NCBI GenBank assembly: GCA_023079485.1
Contig: CM041107.1
Span: forward strand, 6,468,657-6,532,656
Direction: 5' to 3'
Length of the DNA: 64,000 nucleotides
Source of the DNA: Archilochus colubris
Lineage: Eukaryota; Chordata; Aves; Apodiformes; Trochilidae
Positions 1 through 11,550 of the stretch are shown here, in pieces. Each line of letters starts with the position of its first letter. The stretch's first letter is position 1. Made by a program: the position numbers and the translations under genes. A model generated the notes under the pieces. The model was not told the origin of the DNA. It saw only the letters and a list, made by a program, of their open reading frames with translations, and ran no database searches.

Positions 1-3000
1 TGTTGATTTGGAAATTAGTTTATTTGCTAAAAAAAAAAAAAAGTGATTTTCATTCAGTTAAAGTTCAATATTGAGGCTTAATTTGCAGCATAAAAGTTGG
101 TTGTAAAAGATTATCTGGACTGCTGGAAGACCAGGGACAGTCCTCTTTCACCTACACATCTGAGAAGCCAGAGAGCTGATGTCAGGGGGGTTGAGCATTA
201 TTTGACTGGCACTTTCCTTTGTTCTTCAACTGCAAACCCCACAAAGCAGAGCTTCTTCATGCCACACAAGCAAAGACAATAGTTACTGCATTAGTGAGTA
301 ACTAATCACGAACGCAGAGCACTTCCTTCTACCCTAGGAGATATTTCTGCTCTTACTCAGAGCTGGATAAAGGGCAGTAGTTTTATCCCATACACTTGCA
401 GATGTTGCTTCAGTTGTCCCTGCAATGCTCCAGAGGTCCTTTGGAAGAAGTCAGGACAGGAGAAGGATGTGATTTCAGTGCCAGAACAGCATCAGACCCA
501 CCCAAATGAGCCCTGGAGCTTCTCCAAACCATGGTTCATGCCACACAAGTTGGGGCTCCTCATTTCCTTCTGCACTGTCACTCAGTCCCTCAGCAGCCTG
601 GAAAAAGTAGCATCTAAAGACAACTTGAGTCTCAGCCCAGAGGAGGGACATGAACTGAGTCTGGAACTGGAGACGGGACTGGAACTCCCATCTGGAGATG
701 GGAGATAAATGGGAGGCACATGGAGAGAAACATCAAGTTCCCAAAGGGGACAAAATATCAGCTCAATCTTGCCTGGCTCTGGGTCCTTCTCCAGTGTTTC
801 CCAGGAACAGGTGGGACTAAGCACTTTTTTTGTCTCTGTTTAATGGCCACTCATCCAAAGTGGCCATCAAAGTGGAGGATCTAAAACCTGACCATAGTTT
901 AGGAGAACATCTCCAACCAGCAAGGGCAAAACCAACTACTCAAGCCAATCATCCCTCACCATCATCCTGCCCTGGCAAAGGGGTCAGGGCTAAAGCTGTG
1001 GAGCTGTAGCTCAATTTGTAGCTGGGGGGGGGAGTTGATTCCAACTTCTTGTCTACCTCTTAGACAGAAATGTTCAGGCATGTTCACAACAGGAAAAGAT
1101 TTGGGGAAAACTAGAAAGAATGAGGAGAAATCCAACAAATTCCAGAGAATTTAAACGAAAATGAGGAAAGGGAGTGAAGGTGGCACTGCTGGGCTTCACA
1201 AGTGCCACCTGAATTAAAGCCACACTAGGCCTGGCCAGGTGGTCAGCAGTGAGCTCCTGACTGCAGATCAAGAGTTGTTCATCTCATTCAGATCCCACTG
1301 GAAATAAAGCTCAGCCAAAATAGAAATTCAGTTTTGGATTGTGTCAATTTAGATCATGTTTTGGATGGAAAAAAGTAAAAATGAATCCTTTCATTTTTCC
1401 CTTCTCATTTCAGTGAGGTAGACACTTTCATTGGACTGTGGTTCATTTCATTTAAACCTTCATAGCTAAATAACTTTTTGCACCAGATTAATATATGTGC
1501 ATCTGCATTAGGTATTTGCCATATAAACCTTGCTAAAATGAGGCACCATCACCAAATTACTCTGCTCTGCCTTCTGCTCCCTTTCACAGAACATTTTTCC
1601 TAGGTGACACCTTCCAATTTGTGCACTGATGTGACCTCATATACCCTTTTTTATGGTTGAAGAAGCCTTGTCTGATAGAATCTATCCTAAAACCTCACCA
1701 AAGTGTTCTTGAGGAAGGAGCATCCAGGCTGAGCGGCATTTGTGAGATTTCCCTGGGGTTCAGTCCTTCCCCAGGAGTCACAGGGCAAAGCCTCAGCACA
1801 TAAAAAGACTCACCCTGGTGAAGCCATCCTGTTCCAGCTCAGACTGAACCAGACAGGTAGAAAAATCATGGTTAATAGCAACTGAACTTTCATGGGATGC
1901 AAAAAGTGTCTATTTAAATCCAGATATTTGACTTCTTTCATTGCTCTGGGAAGAAAGCCTTTGCAAGCCCTGGGTTATTGCAGGTGGAAGGTTCCCTGAA
2001 TGCTGTTCCAGATCTTTTACAGGTGACCTGAAGTGAATTATGTGTTCTGTGCCTTGATTTCCCAATTTGCAAAGACTTTCCCCAAAGGATGTCTGCAAAC
2101 TTATACAGCCCAGGCAACACTTGTGGTGGGACATGAAAGGGACATGAGAGGGACATGAGAGGGACATGAGAGGGACATGAGAGGGACATGAGAGGGACAT
2201 GAGAGGGACATGAGAGGGTGGCAGGGACTCAGGACCCCCATGGGCTGTCACAGTGCAGGTGTAAGCTCTGAGTACCAACCCCCTTTGCTCTGTGATTCTG
2301 GTTCCTCACCCATCTGCACTTCAGGCAGCATTTCTGGGACAGCTGCTCCAGGGGCTGCTCCTTACAAGTACCCTGGATGAGCACACACAAGGTTTGGGTC
2401 CTCCTGCCATGCCCAGACCTCTGCTAACTCAGACACAACCCAACTCATCCCCTCCAAGCACCCCATGGGCCTGATGCAGGAATTGCTGTGACTGCTGTCC
2501 CAAGCACAGGTTCTTTGGGACTGAAGCTGCCTGACCCAGTAATTATCACAGAAGCTAAATTATTGCTAAAATTAGGTGCCTGTTAACATCATAGCTTCTG
2601 GCAACACCACAACACTTAGTAATCCTGCAGTACAAGAGCAACTCAGGACCCATCATAATTTTCATGAAAAACTGTCCTTAGGGTGAGAGTTTCTGTACAA
2701 GGTCTGTTTTCCATTAGGTCATATTTTACACATAGAAGAAAAAAAAAATCTGTTCAAATGCCTAAGAAATTCAATTCAGTTCAATGGGTTCAGTTGCAAA
2801 AGGGGTTGTCACCCCTGGATTTTAGTTTTGTTTGTAAGCTTGCAGTCATAAACTTTGAGGAGAGTTTTGGGGTGTTGTGGCACTTGGCTGCAGGACAGCT
2901 CATGACCAAGCAAAGCCCAGGACAGGTCCCACACTGACACCCCCCACAGCCACCAGGACAGGCAGCACAGAGCCCAAAGCCAAGCTGTGTTTTCTCCTGT

Positions 3001-4772
3001 CCTGTTGTCCTGGTCTTCCCCCTGCAGCCAGGGTTCCTGCTGGGGTCAGCTCTGTGCCTAGGGGGAATTTAGGGCCCTGACTGGAATGGAGCATGGCCAA
3101 AACTCAATTTGCTGCTGAAATCCCAGCCAGCTGACTGAGGAATTGGGGATGAGATATGGTCCATGGCAGCTCCCTCAGGCAAGATGAAGAAGCAAGAGGG
3201 GGAAGGCAAGGGAAAGGGGGGCTCAGCATACTATGGGGTTGTGGACATGGATGAAGGGCTGTGGGACACTTCCCAGGTCCCAGGGCTGTCCTCTGCCAGA
3301 CACAGCACCCTGGAGGTGACACAGACAGCCAGCCCAGCAGCAGCCACCTGGAGACACAGGATCACAGCAGGACTTGTGGGGACAGGGACAGGCTTGAGTG
3401 TCTTCTCTGCAGGTTCACTGCAGGTGTGAGACACAGAAGAGAAAAGTCCAGGGGGAACTGAACATGTCTGTGAGTGAGGTCTGTATGGGGAGGGTGTGCA
3501 GGGAACAGCAATGAAATGATGGGGATTTGCTACTCACAACTTCACCCGCTGGCTGGGGCAGAGCCCTGAAGATGTGAACATGGGATCTGTGCACAAATGG
3601 GAAGATTTGGGGGGTGCCCAGGGGTCTCACACCCATGTACTCTGACACTGCATCACCAGCTGTGTTCTGCTGTTGGAGAACAGCAACACCAGACCCTGCC
3701 CAGCAAAATCTCCTTCCTGTCCTGTCCTCTCATCTCCTCTCACCCCCCTGCCCAGCTCACACCAACCCCCCCATGAAGCTGCTGTGAAACACTGGGCAGG
3801 TTTGGGTGAGATGGGGGCCAGTCCAGCATGGTTTTCCCAGCATCAGTAGGAGCACTGAGCACTTTTGGTAAGAAGAAAGTCAGGATTCATGTGCTCAGCC
3901 CAGGGCAGTGTTTCCAGCTGCTTCTCACACACAGAAATCCAGGCAGCACATGGTCCTGCTCTTGCTGCTAGCTAAGCCATGCACTCAGCATATTAGCTTC
4001 CCTCAGGAAAACCAGGCCAAGGGCACCCAGGCATTCCCTCTGTTAATTCCCTCACTCTGATAATTCACCATTAAACTGCAAGTAAGTTTGTAGTGAGAGG
4101 CCCTAACTACAGGGACAACCATGGGCCAAGTTTGGTCCCCATGATAGGGGAAGGGCTGGTGCCATGGCCAAAGGGAGGGCTCCCAGGTCCCAGCCTCACT
4201 GGGTCAGTGCCCCCTGGGACCACTCACCCTCCCTTCCTCCTCCAGCACTAACAGCCAGGGGAGCTGGACCAGCCTCCTCCTCTCTACAGGTCCTCCAGCA
4301 CCACTCATCCCGACTTGCACCATCCACCTTTTCCACCAATGGGATGGGGCAGGAGAGATGGGATGGCCCAGGGTGTGGGAAGGAGACCCCAGAGCTGGGT
4401 CTGGAGTGGGGTGATGGAGGGGCTGGTGCACATGGCATGAGGATGCAGTAGCCTGAGCCTCCAGGTCCTGATGGTGCCACGCCAGCTCAAGGACTAAAAC
4501 AAGTTCTCTGACTTCACACTTCTCCAAACATGCTGTGTTCTGACCTTCCCCAACCCCAGGGTCCCATCCCACCCACTGCAAAACCCAGCAAAGTGCAGCT
4601 GAGGTTTGGGTCCACTCAACCCTCCCATTCTGGCACAATCCTCTTTGTCCACACTCTGTACACAACAGGGAATAACCACTTTGCTGTTTCCCTGCATCTA
4701 TGCATGCTGTTTCTGGCATCTATCTTGTCCTTTCCTCCCCCAAGGAGGGCTGCAGGTGGGACCTCTTTATTC
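1..4772. other. intergenic, no gene recognised
   Basis: Open frames here are short, overlap on both strands and show no domain, splice structure or codon pattern I recognise. Apart from an 11-bp minisatellite (2128-2215) and a short A-run near 31-42, it is plain single-copy-looking sequence. Confidence 0.6.
2128..2215. repeat. 11-bp minisatellite, 8 copies
   Basis: Eight head-to-tail copies of GGGACATGAGA. The first copy differs at one base; the others are identical, which points to recent expansion or homogenisation. Because the unit is 11 bp, open frames across it cycle through all three phases and give a repetitive but probably meaningless peptide on the minus strand. Confidence 0.9.
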
Positions 4773-4865
4773 CTGCTAGAGCCTGGTGTGCAGAGCCAAG
4801 GACACTGCTCAGCTCTGAGGAACATTTTACCAGTGTCCTTGGCTCTGCACACCAGGCTCTAGCAG
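4773..4865. repeat. perfect 35-bp inverted repeat (hairpin)
   Basis: The left arm 4773-4807 and right arm 4831-4865 are exact reverse complements over 35 bases, separated by a 23-nt loop. The arms begin CTGCTAGAGCC and end GGACACTG. The stem is long and mismatch-free for a chance event. It could be a small foldback element, a template-switch inversion, an assembly artefact, or a source of double-stranded RNA or a microRNA-like hairpin. It lies about 110 bp from an LTR-like repeat. Confidence 0.9.
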
Positions 4866-4977
4866 TAACTATAAACATGGAGTTTATCAGTCCCAGAAGC
4901 AGACACTCTCTGAGAAACTTGCTGTTCATTTCAGCAAATGCAGCTACTTACAAGAGACTGAGCTAAAAGCAAAAGTA

Positions 4978-5299
4978 TGTAGCAAGACGAACCTCTCTTA
5001 GGGTATGACGCTCCAAGGTCCAACCAGGTGTTCCAGCAGAGACTCACAAATGGTGCTCTGAGCCTATTGGCCTCAGGGTTGACTCACCTGGATCAGTGCT
5101 ATTGCTCCAAGAGCAGCTGACCTCTCTGCTCACTTGCTCAGAACTGAGCTGAGCCTGTCTTTGGATCTCACCTTTTATTGGCCCCCTAATCCTGCTCATG
5201 TGCAGTGGGGCCCACCCTAATCAGGCACAGGTGGGCTGAACACAAGCTCATGCCCACTACCTGTCAATCAGTGGCACCTGGTTGCCTCATTTCACTACA
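4978..5299 (-). mobile_element. solo LTR-like repeat, copy 1
   Basis: A ~320 bp block that recurs at 30292-30653 with clear similarity along its whole length. It begins TGTAG and ends CTACA, a perfect 5-bp terminal inverted repeat with the TG...CA ends typical of retroviral LTRs. Read on the minus strand it contains CCAATAAAA near its middle (5173-5181), which could supply a polyadenylation signal. The flanks AAAGTA and AAAATA may be a decayed 6-bp target duplication. No internal retroviral genes adjoin it, so it would be a solo LTR. The orientation and family are inferred. Confidence 0.6.
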
Positions 5300-8200
5300 A
5301 AAATACAAGACAGAAAATCACCTTTATCCTGGCCCAAACGAGGACACCTGACCAGGTCACAGCTTTTGACATTGGCTACCAGTTTCCTGGAAAAAAACAA
5401 AAGAAAAGAACAAAACCATCCAGAGTGATTTCCAGGAGAAGTGTGGGGCTCTGCATGCAGTCCTGATTTCCATTCCAGGCCAAAACCCAGCACTGGGTTC
5501 CTCTGCAGCAGCTGAGAGGAGTGCTGAGCCTTGAATGGGAAACATGGCTGGAAGATAAAACCCAAATACTCCGGATGCGCTCCTTGTGCCCCAGCCTGTG
5601 AGGGTCCAGGCTGCAGGCACAGTACTGTGAGCTTTGTTGGGTGACCAGGAGGTGCTTTTTGAGTCCACCTGACCCACCTCAGGACATCCCCTTGCCACCT
5701 ATCACCCCCCTATTTTGCAGCGTGCAGTGTCGGACCCACCCAGACAGCCAGGACTCTGTCCCCCTGCATTCCCAGCACCTTTTTCCCCCTTCCTGGTCCA
5801 GACCCTGCTCAGGTGCAGCCACCTGCACAAGCCACAGGCTACAGGATCTTTCTGGTGCCCAGGAAGGTCCCTGCTGAGCCTGCCCTGTGCCACCCAGCAG
5901 CTCTCAGGCAGCCCATGGGCCAGGCTGGGGGAGCAGGGATGGTTCTGAACTCTGGGTTGTACTGGGAGAGAGGGGCTGGGCAGAGGAATCTGCAGAGCTG
6001 GAGACTTTTGCTTCCTTTCTGACAGCAGCAGGAGGGGTGTTGTGAGGCACAGGCTCATTTCATAGCAGGATCCATGTCCCTGTCCCCAGAAAAGAGACAA
6101 GACACCAGCAGGAGAGGAAGCGGATGGGAGGGGCTGAAGAAACTTACTTCACCCTGTAATTTTTTCTGCACGATGTCAGCTGAGCAGGAGACACTGTAAA
6201 AACCCCAGAGAATCCCAAGCCCTTTTGGGGTTTTCCCTTGCCAGGAGTTAGGAGTGGTTCCTAGGGACGGGGGCTGGCAGCCCAGATGCTGGATGGTGCT
6301 TTCACTTCCAGCTCTCACTTCGTGCCACATCCTTTAGTCATCCAGCACAGCAGCCACTTCTTCCTGGGGTTTCCAGCTGGCAAAGCAAGGAGGGGACAGA
6401 GCAGGCAAGCAGAATTTCTCCTATTACATCCTGCACCACATGGATGGTAACTGGAGTTTCTTCTTGCACTGGCAAAGGGAAAGACATTTCTCTCAGTGGG
6501 AATTTCAGCAGCAGTCAGCAGCCACATATTGGTCACAGAAGGTCATTTTTGGTGTCATGGCCATAATCCTGACTCTGCACTGAGCCATGTCCCTGCCTTC
6601 CCCTCCCCTGGCTGCTCCACATCCCTGCACCCCCCAGCATCTCTGGGAGGAGGCAGCACCCAACTTCAGCTCCACACAGCACCTGGAATGGCTCCCACCT
6701 CCTCCCCACTCCCAGAGTTTTGGGTTTTGAGAGGTGTTATAGAAGGGCTCCTTTTATAGCCCATGTCAGTAACTCCTCATTGCAGTATTTGGTAAGGTGG
6801 ATTTCTAATGATGTGCTCAGCACAGGGGGGTGTGAAGAGCTCCAAAGGAGCTGCAGAAATGGCACTGGGTTCATCCAGGAGCCAAGGTAGTGGCTGACCC
6901 CAAGTCACCCTCAGTACCTGAGCTCAGTACCCTGCTGTTCCTCAAAATACTGTGGAGATACAAACACAGCCATACAGATTTACATTGACATCCCAATACC
7001 TGAAGGGCACCTACAAGAAAGCTGACCACAGAACTCACAGGCAGGATTTATGGGTCTTGTGGATCCTTACCCCATTGCATGGGGCTGCCCATGACCACTG
7101 CACACCAGAATCACTTCTCTGCTCTGCAGCAGGGACCCAAAGCCACCACTGCCACCTGAGGGACCCTCAGCCTCGGGCATGGTGGCACCAAGGGCTGCTC
7201 AGCCATCCCTGGGGTACCACAGCACTGCCTCTCCCAGGAGCTGCATTTCACCCCTGATTTTAAGATCTAACCTGTTGCTTTTGGGTATCCAGTATGTGGT
7301 GAGAGGGCTCCCAATGCCTGGCCAAGGTCAGAAGCTCAGCCTGAAGGTGTCCCCACTTTGCAGTCCCCAGCACAGGACCTGATGTTCACCAGTTCCAGTC
7401 ACTGGGGCAAGGACATGGCAGGGATCAACCCCCTGGCTCCTGAAGGGTTGATGGAGCAGGGCCAGCCCTGCCTGCAGAGTTTTGCTGCCTGTCCCTTGCC
7501 AGCCCTGATGGCTGCAGGGCCCTGGATGCCCCTGGGTCCTCACACACCTCTTGGACTTGGCAGGGGATCCTCACTCCACCCCTTGGAGCTCTCTCCCTTG
7601 TGGATCAGGAGCCCCCAGGATTCAGCCATCACCTCTGTGTTTGGTTGGGCAGCCCAGGGCAGGTCCAGCCCTCTCCTCAGGCCATGGCTGCCAACCCCCA
7701 GCCCCACTTGGAGCTGAGCCCAGGACACAAGGAGATCACCTCTAATGGCCTCACAACTCTTCCAAAGGCAAAGCAGCCCTTTGCCTTCCCTTCTGCTCCC
7801 CTCTCAATTTCTTTCAAGCACTAAACCAGGGCAGACATACACACACACACACACACACACAAAACCAAACAAACAACAACAACAAAAAAAAAACCCACAA
7901 AAAAAAAAAACACACCAAAGAAAGGGAAAGAAAAGAAAGGGGCGACCTCCATCCAGGCAGTAAAATGCCATCTGTCTCCTGATGGCTCGTGTGACACTGA
8001 CAGACGTGCACTGCAGTGAGCCCAAAGGACAGCAGGCTGTGAGCCCCAGCATGGCAAAGGAGCCTCCATCCTGCCCCAAGCCCCCCAAAACTTTTTGAGC
8101 CTGGAGAAAAAAATTAATCGGGTGGATCCTTGATGTCCTTCCTGCAGAGAAAGGTGCCCAGGGCAGTGTTGGAGGTGGCAGTGTTGGACTTTGAGCAGGG

Positions 8201-10947
8201 CTGACTCTGCCACCTGACTTTCCACTGGGCTAAGTTCCCCAAGGATCCCCTTGTTTCCCTCTCCAAAGCAGCTCCTGGCAAACAAAGGAGAACAGCAGGC
8301 AGCCCCTGACTCCCCCCAGCCCAACTCCCTCCTGACCCCCAGGGAAGGATCCTGGCTGACCCTGGGAGCCTCCTGGGCTGGGGGAGCAGAAAGGAGCTGA
8401 AGGAAAAGAGGGGCTGTGGGATGGCCCTGCAGACACTGACACAAAGAGGGAAACTGCAGCTCAGGTTTCCTGGGAGCACAGATGTCTCTGGATGACACCA
8501 CATGTCCCAGAACAAGATATGTCTCAGTTCTGTCCCATAGGAGACTCTGGGAATGTTCCCATGCAGTAGGTGGAAGAAGAGAAGCCCCAAATGTTCCTGA
8601 TTTCCCTGGACTGCCAGCAGTGCTCACCACCAAATATGTGAAAGGACCTCACCAGTTCAAGCAGTCTGGGGCTGAGCTGCTCATCTCCTGACCCTGTCTC
8701 CTGGGAACAGGGTTGCAGGAGTCACCAGCCATGCACAGAGCTGGGGGCAGTGATGTGAGAGGATGCAGGAGTCTGCTGTCCCCTGCCTGCCAAGGGACCA
8801 CCAGGATGCTCCATAAGGTTTCACAGCCCTTCCCAAGAATGAGGCATCCTGCCAGGTTCTGAGAACCTTCCCTGAGGAGTCCTGGAAGTCCAGGGTAGCA
8901 GCAGGTGTGGCAAGTCCCTTTTGCTTCTTGAGCAGCCTGAGAGCCACTCGTGGCTCAGCACAGCCCAGAAGGGAGAAGGAGATTCTTCTGCCAACACAGC
9001 ACCAACCCAACCCCTGCTCCACCTTTGAGTCAGGCAACATTTGGTGCTTTTCCAAACCTCTGAGCCCAAAGGCAGGTGAGGACCTTGGCCTGAAACTATT
9101 TACTTTATGGGTTTTTATTTTTTTATTTTATTTATATAGGAGAAACAGAGCTACAGTTTTTGCAGATGCAGTTTCCCAGGGGTACCCCCAGAGGAAGGAG
9201 GGCAGGGAAGGAGCAGTCAGGTCACTGGGTACCCAGGTTGGGGGGGGGCGATGCCTTAGCACAAAGCCAGCTTAGCCACTGTCCCACCTACACCAAAAAG
9301 TCCTGGTGACACCCAGGTGCTGTCAGATGAAGCCACCAGAGAAATGACACATTTTACTCTATGTCCTCCTTCTGCCTTCAGGGACAGGGCTGCTCCTTGG
9401 CATTGATATAGGGATGAGGGAAGGGATGGGCACCTGTCTGTCTCACAAGGGTGGGCAAAGAAACAGCAAGAGTGGTCTGGGGACACTCAGGATAATGTCA
9501 TTGAGCCATGGGACACAATGCCAGGGCAGCACCACTCTCCCTTGCTGGCTGCATCAGGTTGGTGTTGATGTCCAGAGAAGCTGCACTGAGACCCCCAGAA
9601 AACACCATGAACCTGAGCTGTGAGGCTTGGAGGACCTCAAGCATCCCACATGCAATTTGCCAAGCAGACCCCCAGTGTCATCCCCCCACCCACCCAGCTC
9701 CTAAGCACAGGTTTGCTGCCCACCAGCATCTTTCCACATGTACCTTTACCATTTGACCACAGAGATGGTCTTTCTGACCTCTGCAGCTATCCCTGACACT
9801 GCACTCATCTCTGGTGACACCTTTAGTGACCCCTTGCCATGTCCTCTTCCCATCCACACCTGCCCTGGCTGTGTCTCCAGGGCTTTTGCAAGAGGATGGT
9901 GCATGTGTCAGATGATGGGCACCAGGGCTGTCTTGGGAACATGGAGAGCATCAGGATGTGAAGAGCTTTAAGCCAAAGCAATAATGGTCACAACAGGGGG
10001 CAAAAGACCCTAGAGGAACCCTGGAGTGGTTATTGTTGTAGGAAAACACTTGGCTTCAACCCACAGTCCAGGGAAAGGATGGAGATGGGTGTTACTGGGG
10101 CTGGGAGATGTGGGGCTGCCCAAGCCCCAGCCCTACAGGAGCCACCATCCTGAGTGGAGAGAAACACTGGAACATCCTGGCCCTGCTCTGTTTAACCTGG
10201 CTAATAATTAGCTGGAGAGGACGTGGCCATCCAAGGGCAGAGGGTGAGAGCAGCCCTTCTGCCTTTGCTTACACAGCACACACAGCTGAGCCATTCCCAC
10301 AGCCAACACCCAGAGAGCCCCAGCCAGGAGGGAAATGCCAAATCAGAAGCAACATCTGAGGTCTTGGGTTAGGGGGGGCAGCCCAGAGGATACTGCCCAA
10401 CCCAGCTCTGCTGAGACCTTCCCCCAAGCAGGAACTGACCCCACTGTACACAGATGGGGCTCTCTGCAGAGCAGTTTTTGCAGCCAAAGGGAAATCCAGG
10501 GGCCTGGGATCTCATTCTTTGTCCTTGTGGCATCCATCAGAAGTTGAGTCAGAAGTTAATGTGAAGTCCTGCGGGTCACAGAAATGGTTTCCTTGTGTGT
10601 CTCACACCTGGGGACTCCACAAGCCTTGCTACAACACCTTATTACCCACCCCCAGAGCAGGTACTTTCCCCTTCAGGGAAACAGCTTCAGCAGTTTTACA
10701 GCAAACTCCTCCCTTTCAGTCCCCAGTTCAGCCCCTCACATTCCCTGGATTCTGCCTGAACTCTGCAGGTGGCTGCTCTGATGAAGAACAAGATTCCTTC
10801 TGCCAGTGAAGATTCAGTGAAGATTCACTCTGCTCTGCAGTGAGTGACAAAACTCTGAGACATCAGAGATCGTGACCATGGCTGGAGGGACCCCCTGAGG
10901 AACATCCCCCCTGAAGCCTCATCCAGAGCCTAAAGCTGAAGACCTGA
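5300..10947. other. intergenic, no gene recognised
   Basis: No supported coding region. The longest open frame (minus strand, 7821-8633, 270 codons) runs through the simple repeat at 7839-7918 and has no recognisable domain. The rest is G+C-moderate unique-looking DNA. Confidence 0.55.
7839..7918. repeat. (AC)11 microsatellite plus A-rich tail
   Basis: Eleven AC units at 7839-7860 are followed by an A-rich stretch with short A-runs broken by C. Ordinary length-polymorphic simple sequence. Confidence 0.9.
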
Positions 10948-11016
10948 GATTCAGGGGAGACCTCATCACTCTCTACAACTCCCTGAAAGAAGTTTGGAGC
11001 CAGGGGGGGGTTGGGC
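10948..11016 (+). mobile_element. CR1 LINE fragment, left border of TTCC tract
   Basis: The sequence TTCAGGGGAGACCTCATCAC and the following line through GGAGCCAGGGGGGG match, in sense orientation, the part of the CR1 3' region seen in antisense at 20297-20712 and 34019-34475. The match stops exactly where the TTCC tract begins, at the point where the other copies carry a short pyrimidine run. Confidence 0.75.
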
Positions 11017-11550
11017 TTCCTTCCTTCCTTCCTTCCTTCCTTCCTTCCTTCCTTCCTTCCTTCCTTCCTTCCTTCCTTCCTTCCTTCCTTCCTTCCTTCC
11101 TTCCTTCCTTCCTTCCTTCCTTCCTTCCTTCCTTCCTTCCTTCCTTCCTTCCTTTCCTTCCTTCCTTCCTTCCTTCCTTCCTTCCTTCCTTCCTTCCTTC
11201 CTTCCTTCCTTCCTTCCTTCCTTCCTTCCTTCCTTCCTTCCTTCCTTCCTTCCTTCCTTCCTTCCTTCCTTCCTTCCTTCCTTCCTTCCTTCCTCTTCCT
11301 TCCTTCCTTCCTTCCTTCCTTCCTTCCTTCCTTCCTTCCTTCCTTCCTTCCTTCCTTCCTTCCTTCCTTCCTTCCTTCCTTCCTTCCTTCCTTCCTTCCT
11401 TCCTTCCTTCCTTCCTCCCTCCCTCCCTCCCTCCCTCCCTCCCTCCCTCCCTCTCTCCCTTCCTCCCTCCCTTCCTCCCTCCCTCTCTTTCTCTTCCTTT
11501 CTTCCTTTCCTCTCTTTCTCTTTCTCCCTCCTTCTTTTTTTCCTTCCCCT
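11017..11550. repeat. very long (TTCC)n polypyrimidine tract
   Basis: About 400 bp of almost pure TTCC (11017-11415) with only two interruptions (near 11152 and 11294) grade into TCCC and mixed pyrimidine to about 11550. Long open frames on both strands here are only Ser/Leu/Pro/Phe or Arg/Lys/Glu/Gly translations of the repeat. One strand is pure purine, so triplex (H-DNA) formation is plausible. True copy number may be mis-assembled. Confidence 0.97.

Noticed and set aside
7821..8633. 270-codon minus-strand frame
   Set aside because: It passes through an AC/A-rich simple repeat and low-complexity Phe/Val/Cys sequence, and overlaps equally long frames in other phases.
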